From positions 62,001-126,000 of the forward strand of contig CAZWKE010000004.1 in the NCBI GenBank assembly GCA_964634205.1: a DNA stretch of 64,000 nt, given 5' to 3'. Below the pieces are notes generated by a model. It ran no database searches and was not told the origin of the DNA. It saw only the letters and a program-made list of their open reading frames with translations. The position numbers and the translations under genes are program-made. Positions 57,729-64,000 of the stretch are shown piece after piece (within the stretch, counting starts at the first letter, position 1; each line of letters opens with the position of its first letter). The stretch is from JAFGGG01 sp964634205 (GTDB lineage: Bacteria > Spirochaetota > Spirochaetia > SZUA-6 > RPPD01).

Positions 57729-60491
57729 ATGCGTAAATATAATTTTATCATAATTATTCTTATATTGACAGCCCTGGCGGGTTGCGGGAAGTATGATCCG
57801 CTTACAGACGGAAAGGACATCACGGGACAGGAGTTTCCCGTTCTTTTTATGCCGAAAGCCGGAATCACCATCGACGGTGATACGGCGGACTGGCCGCAGG
57901 TGATCCCGGCAATTATGGACTCCGCTTCACAGGTTGTCAGCGGCTCACGGGATGAACAGCATAATTACGCGGCGGCTGTTCGCATTCTTTTTGACGCCGG
58001 GAATCTTTATCTTGCCGCTGATATAACGGATACCTCACCGTTTGCCAATGGTCACAAGCAGGATTTGATCTGGCAGGGAGACTGCCTGGAGATATACACC
58101 GGTTTTCATGCAGCGGAGAACCGTTCGATTAAGAAGGACGATTTCCAGATCGGCATCGCCCTGGTGGAGCAGAACCCCACTGTATGGAACTGGTCGCTGG
58201 GCAGGGCGATCGAGGACCGGGAGGTGGTGATCAAGCAGACCAAAAATGGCTGTTCACTTGAGGCCAGGATATCGCTGGCCGGCTGGGGCGATATTTCGTT
58301 AGCCGACGGCGACAAGCTGTGGGTGGATTTCGGCCTGGACAACGCGGATAGTGTCCAGGGCGACCGCACGGGGCAGATGATCTGGTACGGCAACGCCAGG
58401 AATTATCAGCATCCCGACCTGTGGCGCAGGGCCGTACTGGTTAAGGGGTTTGAGAATGTTCCGTACCCGGTTATTACCGGATCCGCGGTTTACAGTATCA
58501 ACAACAACTATCGCGCGCATATTTTCTATAAAGGAAAGCCCTGGGAGGGTGATGTTCATATTGATGATACGGTGCTGAAGACCGATGCGGCGGGCACCGC
58601 CGATTTCAGTAATAACACAATGGCCGACCGTCTGCTTTCGCTGAAGGTGGACGACACTATCTATTACGCCTACATTTTCGGTACCGAACAGAAACTGCGG
58701 GAATACGCCCGCAGCACCGGTGGAAAAAAGGACAATCTGCCGGCCGTTCCCGACTCGGCGCCTTATAAGGACGCCTCCCTGCCGGTAGCGCAGCGGGTGG
58801 AAAACCTTATGTCCTTTATGAGTCTGAAGGAAAAAATCGGCCAGATGACCCAGATCGACCGCCAGTTTCTCCAATACCCCGATGACCTGGCCACTTACGG
58901 GATCGGCTCCCTCTTAAGCGGCGGAGGCTCGGGACCGGCGACCAACAAGCCCGAGGAATGGGAAAAAATGTACAACAACTACCAGAAGTCGGCGCTTAAA
59001 TCACGCCTGGGTATTCCCCTTATCTACGGTATTGACGCGGTCCACGGCGACAACAATGTGAGGGGGGCGGTTATTTTTCCGCACAATATCGGCATGGGAG
59101 CGACAGGTGATCCGGACCTGGTGGAGCGGGTGGCGCGGGCCACGGCCGTGGAAGTAAGCGCCACCGGAATCGACTGGACATTTGCGCCCTGTATTGCGGT
59201 CCCCCGCAATGAGCATTGGGGGCGTACGTACGAGGGTTTCAGTGAAGATCCGCAGTTGACCGCCCTGCTGGGCGCGGCTGAGATCAGGGGTTTCCAGGGT
59301 ACGGACCTGGCCGATCCCACCACCATTCTGGCCACGGCCAAACACTTTGCCGGTGACGGCGGGACACAGGGCGGGGTGGACCGGGGGAATGTGGTCCTGG
59401 ATGAAAAAACCTTTATGGATATCCACGTATTCCCGTACCGCAAGGCCGTCTCCGCCGGCGTGGGTTCGGTGATGATCTCCTTCAGCAGTTGGAACGGGGT
59501 AAAGATGCATGCGGACAAGCACATGATAACCGATGTTCTTAAAAACAAGCTGCAGTTTAAAGGGTTTGTGGTATCGGACTGGGGGGCCCTGAAGGAGCTG
59601 CCCGGTACGGCGGAGGAACAGATCATGACGGGTATAAACGCCGGTATTGATATGGTGATGGTACCGGACGATTATCCGGGGTTTATCGCCATCCTTACCG
59701 ACCTGGTGAAGAGCGGGAAGGTATCGGAACAACGGATCGACGACGCGGTGCAGAGAATCCTTACGGCAAAGTTCGAGCTCGGCCTGTTTGAGACGCCCCT
59801 TGCCGACGGTTCGCTGCTTGACCAGGTAGGCAGCAGGGAACACCGGGAGCTGGCCCGGGAGGCGGTACGAAAATCGCTGGTGCTGCTGAAGAATAAAAAC
59901 AACCTTCTTCCCTTGAGCAAATCCCTGAAAAATATTCACATCGCGGGTGCTCTGGCCAAGGACATCGGGGCGCAGTGCGGTGGATGGACCATCACCTGGC
60001 AGGGTGAAAACGGCACCATTACCAAGGGCACCACCATCTATGATGCGATCGCCGCCGCGGTATCACCCGATACCCACCTGACTTTTTCCGGTGACGCGGC
60101 AGACCCGGGTAATGCTGATGTGATCATCGCCGTGGTGGGAGAGGAAGCCCCCTATGCGGAGTTCGAAGGGGACAGGAAGGACCTTTCGCTTTCATCCTAC
60201 TCCAAAAAAATTATCGCCAACGCGGAAAAATCCGGGATCCCATATGTCGTGATTCTGATCAGCGGCAGGCCGCTGATCATTACCAATGAGATCGCCGACG
60301 CGAACGCCTTTATTGCGGCCTGGCTGCCCGGGACCGAGGCCGAGGGGATTGCGGATGTCCTGTTTGGTGATTACAAACCCACGGGAAAGCTGTCTTACAC
60401 CTGGCCCCGGAGTAACGCGCAGATTCCGATTAATAAGGGCGACGGCAAGAAAAATCCGTTGTTTCCGTTTGGGTACGGGCTGAGCTATTAA
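57729..60491 (+). CDS. GH3 beta-glucosidase lipoprotein with N-terminal CBM9-like domain
   Basis: The signal MRKYNFIIIILILTALAGC has a clear lipobox (LAGC). Residues 45-235 look like a CBM9-type carbohydrate-binding module (ITIDGDTADWPQV, then ADITDTSPFANGHKQDLIWQGDCLEIYTGF). Residues 345-920 are a GH3 enzyme with the nucleophile Asp in GFVVSDWGALK near 617 and the GIDAVHGDNNVRGAVIFPHNIGMGA segment. The protein should hydrolyse beta-glucosides at the cell surface after binding plant polysaccharide. The cre-like operator upstream suggests sugar control. An AGGAGG site lies 7 bases before the ATG. Its stop shares TTAA with the phosphatase stop on the other strand. Confidence 0.92.
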   Translation: MRKYNFIIIILILTALAGCGKYDPLTDGKDITGQEFPVLFMPKAGITIDGDTADWPQVIPAIMDSASQVVSGSRDEQHNYAAAVRILFDAGNLYLAADITDTSPFANGHKQDLIWQGDCLEIYTGFHAAENRSIKKDDFQIGIALVEQNPTVWNWSLGRAIEDREVVIKQTKNGCSLEARISLAGWGDISLADGDKLWVDFGLDNADSVQGDRTGQMIWYGNARNYQHPDLWRRAVLVKGFENVPYPVITGSAVYSINNNYRAHIFYKGKPWEGDVHIDDTVLKTDAAGTADFSNNTMADRLLSLKVDDTIYYAYIFGTEQKLREYARSTGGKKDNLPAVPDSAPYKDASLPVAQRVENLMSFMSLKEKIGQMTQIDRQFLQYPDDLATYGIGSLLSGGGSGPATNKPEEWEKMYNNYQKSALKSRLGIPLIYGIDAVHGDNNVRGAVIFPHNIGMGATGDPDLVERVARATAVEVSATGIDWTFAPCIAVPRNEHWGRTYEGFSEDPQLTALLGAAEIRGFQGTDLADPTTILATAKHFAGDGGTQGGVDRGNVVLDEKTFMDIHVFPYRKAVSAGVGSVMISFSSWNGVKMHADKHMITDVLKNKLQFKGFVVSDWGALKELPGTAEEQIMTGINAGIDMVMVPDDYPGFIAILTDLVKSGKVSEQRIDDAVQRILTAKFELGLFETPLADGSLLDQVGSREHRELAREAVRKSLVLLKNKNNLLPLSKSLKNIHIAGALAKDIGAQCGGWTITWQGENGTITKGTTIYDAIAAAVSPDTHLTFSGDAADPGNADVIIAVVGEEAPYAEFEGDRKDLSLSSYSKKIIANAEKSGIPYVVILISGRPLIITNEIADANAFIAAWLPGTEAEGIADVLFGDYKPTGKLSYTWPRSNAQIPINKGDGKKNPLFPFGYGLSY

Positions 60492-61129
60492 GGCACCGTA
60501 TAGTTCAACAACTCCCATCTGCAATAAAAGCGGTCCGTCGCAACATCGTAATGCAGCATATAGATACCGCAATGCGAGACGGGAATAAGCGGCAGCCACT
60601 GCCGGTGGCCCATGGTGCTTTTGATGATCCACTGCATGATCCCCGTGTGAGTTACGGCTGCAATATTGCGGGCTCGGCCTTGCACAAGCGTAAAAATGCG
60701 GTCCCAGAACCCGGCGGCCCGTTTGAATAAGGAGCGACCCGGTTCGGCGCCCGGGACCCCGTCCCAGTCTTTGGTCTGGAACCGCCGCCAGGCCTTAGGG
60801 AAGCGCTCTTTTGCCTCCTCGGCCGACAGGCCGGAAAAAATCCCGGTGTCCAGTTCCGTGAGTTCCGCCAGGGAGGTGACCTCAATCAGACCGCAGTGCC
60901 CGCGGATAAACTCCGCGGTCTCAGCGGCGCGTGCCAGGGGCGAGCAGAGCAGCATATCTATTTGTTTTGTTTTCAACCAGCGGCCGGTCTCGTCCGCCTG
61001 GTTTCTGCCCTGAGCGGACAGTGGGAAATCCCTCCTGCCCTTCATAATCCGCCGCTCACAGCCTTCACTTTCACCATGCCGTATCAGATAAATATTTCCC
61101 TGACCGTGAAGTTTGCGCAAATTGATCAT
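60488..61129 (-). CDS. histidine-phosphatase superfamily protein
   Basis: The protein has the RHG motif IYLIRHGESEG (catalytic His), the ARAAETAEFIRG block, GIFSGLSAEEAKERFP and the second His in AAVTHTGIM. It resembles broad-specificity phosphatases or alpha-ribazole phosphatase/phosphoglycerate mutase-type enzymes; which one cannot be fixed. It is 20 bases downstream of lon on the same strand, so it may be co-transcribed with it. The length of 213 is normal. Start ATG at 61129. Confidence 0.9.
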   Translation of the reverse strand: MINLRKLHGQGNIYLIRHGESEGCERRIMKGRRDFPLSAQGRNQADETGRWLKTKQIDMLLCSPLARAAETAEFIRGHCGLIEVTSLAELTELDTGIFSGLSAEEAKERFPKAWRRFQTKDWDGVPGAEPGRSLFKRAAGFWDRIFTLVQGRARNIAAVTHTGIMQWIIKSTMGHRQWLPLIPVSHCGIYMLHYDVATDRFYCRWELLNYTVP

Positions 61130-61149
61130 GTGGTGTCTTTCTCCGCCCG

Positions 61150-63489
61150 TTAGAACAAAAGTTTTACGACCTGATCCATGGTTTCTACCGGATGAAAGGT
61201 GATCCCTTTTTTGATGTAATCGGGGATTTCCTCCAGGTCTCTTTTGTTCTGATCCGGGATGATAATGTGTTTGATGTTATGCCGACGCGCGGCAATCACC
61301 TTTTCTTTAAGGCCGCCGATCGGCAGGACGGTGCCCACCAGCGAAAGCTCTCCGGTCATGGCCAATGATTTGCGTACCACCTTGCCGGTTGCCAATGAGA
61401 GCAGGGCCGAGGCCATGGTTATTCCCGCGGACGGGCCGTCCTTGGGGGTGGCCCCCGCCGGGATATGCAGGTGGATGAGGTTGTGCTCAAAAAAGTCACG
61501 GGGGACATTAAAGCGCTCCGCAATATGGCGGATATACGAATAGGCGATATTGGCTGATTCCTGCATGACATCACCCATCTGCCCGGTCAGCTTGAAGTTT
61601 TCCTTGCCGGGATTGGCGATGGCTTCTATGGTGAGGGTCGCCCCGCCGAGCTGTGTCCAGGCCAGGCCCGTGACCATGCCGGGTCTCTTATTTTTTTCCA
61701 GCTCTTCTTCCCTGAAGACCGGCGGTCCCAATAGGTTGCCTAAGGTCTCTTCGGTAACGGTTACCGGGAATTTGATTTCTTCCAGTATGTTCTTTTTGGC
61801 CAGTTTCCGGTGGATTTTGTCCAGGGCCTTTTCAAAGTTACGCACACCGGCTTCACGCGCGTAGTCTTCCGCGATCTTTAGGAGTATGGCCTTGTTGTAC
61901 GTTACCTGGTCCTTCTTCAGGCCGTGTTTGGCCAGGGACTTGGGGATGAGGTATTTACGGGCGATGATCACCTTTTCCTGGTCGATATAACCGGAAAGGC
62001 GGATGACCTCCATCCGGTCAAGCAGCGGCCGCGGGATGGTATCGATGGTATTGGCCGTGGCGATAAACAGCACATCCGAAATATCAAAGGGCAGGTCGAG
62101 GTAATGATCACGAAAGGCCACGTTCTGCTCCGGGTCCAGGACCTCCAGCAGGGCCGAGGAGGGGTCTCCCTGAAAAGACGCCCCGAGTTTGTCTATTTCG
62201 TCGATCATAAACACCGGGTCTTTGACCTTGACATAGCGCAGCCCCTGGATGATTTTTCCCGGCATGGCGCCGACATAGGTACGGCGGTGGCCCTTTATCT
62301 CCGCTTCATCGCGCATACCGCCCACGGAAAAACGGAAGAACTTCTTCTGCAGGGCATTGGCGATTGATTTTCCTACCGAGGTTTTACCCACTCCGGGGGG
62401 GCCAACCAGGCAGATGATGGAACCCTTGCTGTCCTGCTTGATTTTTCGCACGGCCAGGTATTCAAGGATACGCTCCTTCACGTCTTCCAGGCCGTAGTGA
62501 TCGGCCTCCAGAATCCGCTGGGCCTTCTTAAAATCGAAGTCCGCTTTCGGCGGTTCGTTCCAGGGCAGCGAGACGATGGTATCAAGATAGTTTCTGGTAA
62601 CAATAAACTCGGACGAGTTGGGGTCCATCAGGGAGAATTTTTCCAGTTCGTTTTCCACCTGTTCCTTTATTTCTCCCTCAAATTTGAACTCCTCGATCTT
62701 TTCCTTGAAGCGGCGATACTCGGTGGATTTTGCGTCCACGTCCATGCCCAGCTCTTTTTTAATGGCCTTCAGCTGTTCCTTTAAAAAGTACTCCCGCTGG
62801 CTTGAGGTAATCTTTTTGTTGATCTGTTTCTGAATTTTTTTCTGGATTTTCAACAACTCCTGTTCTTTCTTGATAAAAAGCAGAACACGCTCCATCCGCT
62901 TTTTTACGTCAACGGTTTCCAGCACGTTCTGCTGCTCCACCCGGTCGATGTTCAGAATGGAGGTGATAAAATCCGCGATTTTCCCGGGATGGTCGATGTT
63001 GACCATGTTGAGACGCATCTCTTCGGAGAACAGGGGGTTGTTTTCGGAAATCTGTTTCATTTCACTCAATAACGAGCGCGTCAGTGCCTTTACTTCGGTG
63101 GAGTCGTAATTGGTATCGTCAAGGTACTGCACGGCCGCGGTAAAGGGAATTTCATTATTCAAAATCTTTTTTATCGTGAAGCGTTTTAACGTGGAAATAA
63201 AGATATTAATTCCGCCGTCCGGCAGATTGATTTTTTTAACGATTTTGACCACCGTTCCTATCTTGTAGAGGTCGTCGGCGTTGTGACTCTCATTATCCTC
63301 ATCCTTGGTAAGCACAAGGCCCAGGAAACTGTCCCTTTTCAACGCCCGGTCAACGATATTGATGTCATCCTGTGAGCCCAGCATGACCGGCGTAAAAATT
63401 CCGGGGAAAATGGGTTTACCGTAAATGGGAATGATGTAAAGTTTGTTCGGTAATATCTGGTCCGCGGGAACTATATCTTTGTGATTCAT
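61150..63489 (-). CDS. lon: ATP-dependent protease Lon
   Basis: The 779-residue Lon has the LAN substrate-binding domain at the N terminus (LYIIPIYGKPIFPGIFTPVML), a coiled-coil with a linker (LRMDMDVDAKSTEYRRFKEKIEE-like), Walker A GPPGVGKTSVG near 363, Walker B MIDEIDKLG, and the S16 proteolytic domain with the catalytic Ser in PKDGPSAGITMASALLS near 686 and Lys in KEKVIAARRHNIKH near 729. It degrades misfolded and regulatory proteins in the cytoplasm. It is the first gene on its minus-strand unit. AGGGAGTAAT lies before the ATG. No anomaly. Confidence 0.95.
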   Translation of the reverse strand: MNHKDIVPADQILPNKLYIIPIYGKPIFPGIFTPVMLGSQDDINIVDRALKRDSFLGLVLTKDEDNESHNADDLYKIGTVVKIVKKINLPDGGINIFISTLKRFTIKKILNNEIPFTAAVQYLDDTNYDSTEVKALTRSLLSEMKQISENNPLFSEEMRLNMVNIDHPGKIADFITSILNIDRVEQQNVLETVDVKKRMERVLLFIKKEQELLKIQKKIQKQINKKITSSQREYFLKEQLKAIKKELGMDVDAKSTEYRRFKEKIEEFKFEGEIKEQVENELEKFSLMDPNSSEFIVTRNYLDTIVSLPWNEPPKADFDFKKAQRILEADHYGLEDVKERILEYLAVRKIKQDSKGSIICLVGPPGVGKTSVGKSIANALQKKFFRFSVGGMRDEAEIKGHRRTYVGAMPGKIIQGLRYVKVKDPVFMIDEIDKLGASFQGDPSSALLEVLDPEQNVAFRDHYLDLPFDISDVLFIATANTIDTIPRPLLDRMEVIRLSGYIDQEKVIIARKYLIPKSLAKHGLKKDQVTYNKAILLKIAEDYAREAGVRNFEKALDKIHRKLAKKNILEEIKFPVTVTEETLGNLLGPPVFREEELEKNKRPGMVTGLAWTQLGGATLTIEAIANPGKENFKLTGQMGDVMQESANIAYSYIRHIAERFNVPRDFFEHNLIHLHIPAGATPKDGPSAGITMASALLSLATGKVVRKSLAMTGELSLVGTVLPIGGLKEKVIAARRHNIKHIIIPDQNKRDLEEIPDYIKKGITFHPVETMDQVVKLLF

Positions 63490-63608
63490 ATTACTCCCTG
63501 TTTTTGATATTTTATAGAATCAAATTAGTATCTGAAACCTTATAAGTCAAGTGTTTTTCTAGTGCAAGGCCGGCGGTACCGCCATTATATTATAAGAGGG
63601 AGCAAAAA

Positions 63609-64000
63609 ATGTGGCTGGGTTCACTGAAAGAGAAAAAGAAGATTCTGATAACTCGGATACCGCGCTTAAATTTCATCACGCGCTGGACCCTCAAGGCCGT
63701 ACTGTTTGCGTTCGGCGGATTGATCCGGGTTGAACACGCGGAACGGCTTGCGGCCTGCCCCTGGCCCGTGATTTTCGCCTTGAACCATGACAACTACGCC
63801 GAAACCGTGCTTGTGCCGGCCGTTCTGGTGTACCTGTGCGGGGGGAAAATAACCAGCTTTTTAGTCCATTGGATGTTCAGAGTACTGCCCGTTATAAGCT
63901 CTTTATTAAAGCAGATTAACCCGATCTGGATTTATAACAGGCGCGTGCGCTTTGCCTGGATGCGCCGGCGCAAACCGCACCGGCAGGGCGACATCTTTAC
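63609..64000 (+). CDS. PlsC-like acyltransferase, truncated by the window
   Basis: The first 130 residues are visible. They open MWLGSLKEKKKILITRIPRL, a basic segment and a short hydrophobic stretch (TLKAVLFAFGGLIRV), followed by the acyltransferase motif FALNHDNYAETVL (NHxxxxE) and then YLCGGKITSFLVHWMFRVLPV. This fits the lysophosphatidic acid acyltransferase family. The C-terminal half lies outside the window, so the second block is not seen. ATG at 63609 with AGAGGGAG upstream. Confidence 0.72.
   Translation, partial: MWLGSLKEKKKILITRIPRLNFITRWTLKAVLFAFGGLIRVEHAERLAACPWPVIFALNHDNYAETVLVPAVLVYLCGGKITSFLVHWMFRVLPVISSLLKQINPIWIYNRRVRFAWMRRRKPHRQGDIF

Noticed and set aside
59001..59939. Long open frame antisense to the GH3 gene
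   Set aside because: It is a shadow of a conserved GH3 enzyme in GC-rich sequence and has no recognisable product.
63572..63583. GGCGGTACCGCC palindrome as another copy of the 23-bp repeat
   Set aside because: It matches only a few positions without gaps; it is a separate short palindrome in the lon/acyltransferase spacer.

Overview
The window looks like chromosomal DNA of an anaerobic, fermentative bacterium, most probably a member of the Spirochaetota. This placement is an inference. It rests on many lipoproteins with relaxed lipoboxes, frequent TTG and GTG starts, a YaaR plus PSP1 (YaaT) pair beside a bactofilin and an M23 peptidase, a protein I would place in the spirochaetal DUF5312 family, and a metallo-beta-lactamase protein with two cyclic-nucleotide domains of the kind known from spirochaetes. 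I see no rRNA or tRNA gene, CRISPR array, prophage or insertion sequence, and no stretch above 300 bases without a gene.

Layout. 1-4330: 5' part of a comM-like gene, a TM2-domain protein, a cupin, and an operon of a small membrane protein and two lipoproteins. 4428-11854: a redox-controlled hydrogenase operon (rex, histidine kinase, 2Fe-2S protein, hydB, hydA, hydC, receiver protein) behind a Rex-type operator. 11886-15370: DUF5312-like, dus and tatD genes on the minus strand. 15552-18522: M23 peptidase, bactofilin, YaaR, PSP1. 18563-23671: mtnA, an Rrf2 regulator and a complete pstSCAB phosphate transporter. 23868-30924: small zinc-ribbon protein, plsC-like, rpsT, HU, response regulator, TPR, second bactofilin, cinA-like, rho, rpmE, PilZ. 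31071-36433: repeat lipoprotein, multi-pass membrane protein, HD-GYP regulator and hybrid kinase. 36640-40957: MoxR, DUF58 and transglutaminase operon. 40989-49858: oxidoreductase, lipoproteins, papain-like protease, peroxiredoxin, cyclic-nucleotide phosphodiesterase. 49954-57507: vWA protein, ECF sigma factor, a secreted protein and the MrfB/MrfA DNA repair pair. 57652-64000: cre-like operator, GH3 beta-glucosidase lipoprotein, phosphatase, Lon, and a truncated acyltransferase.

How the parts fit. The Rex, kinase and receiver genes flanking a trimeric [FeFe] hydrogenase suggest that hydrogen metabolism follows the NADH/NAD+ ratio and a periplasmic or chemical cue. c-di-GMP (PilZ, HD-GYP) and cyclic mononucleotide (cNMP phosphodiesterase, cyclase-tail TPR) signalling are both represented. 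The most unusual signal is a 23-bp intergenic repeat with ten recognisable copies, five of them within 1.8 kb around the plsC, rpsT and HU genes. Two inverted pairs resemble tiny elements with terminal inverted repeats.
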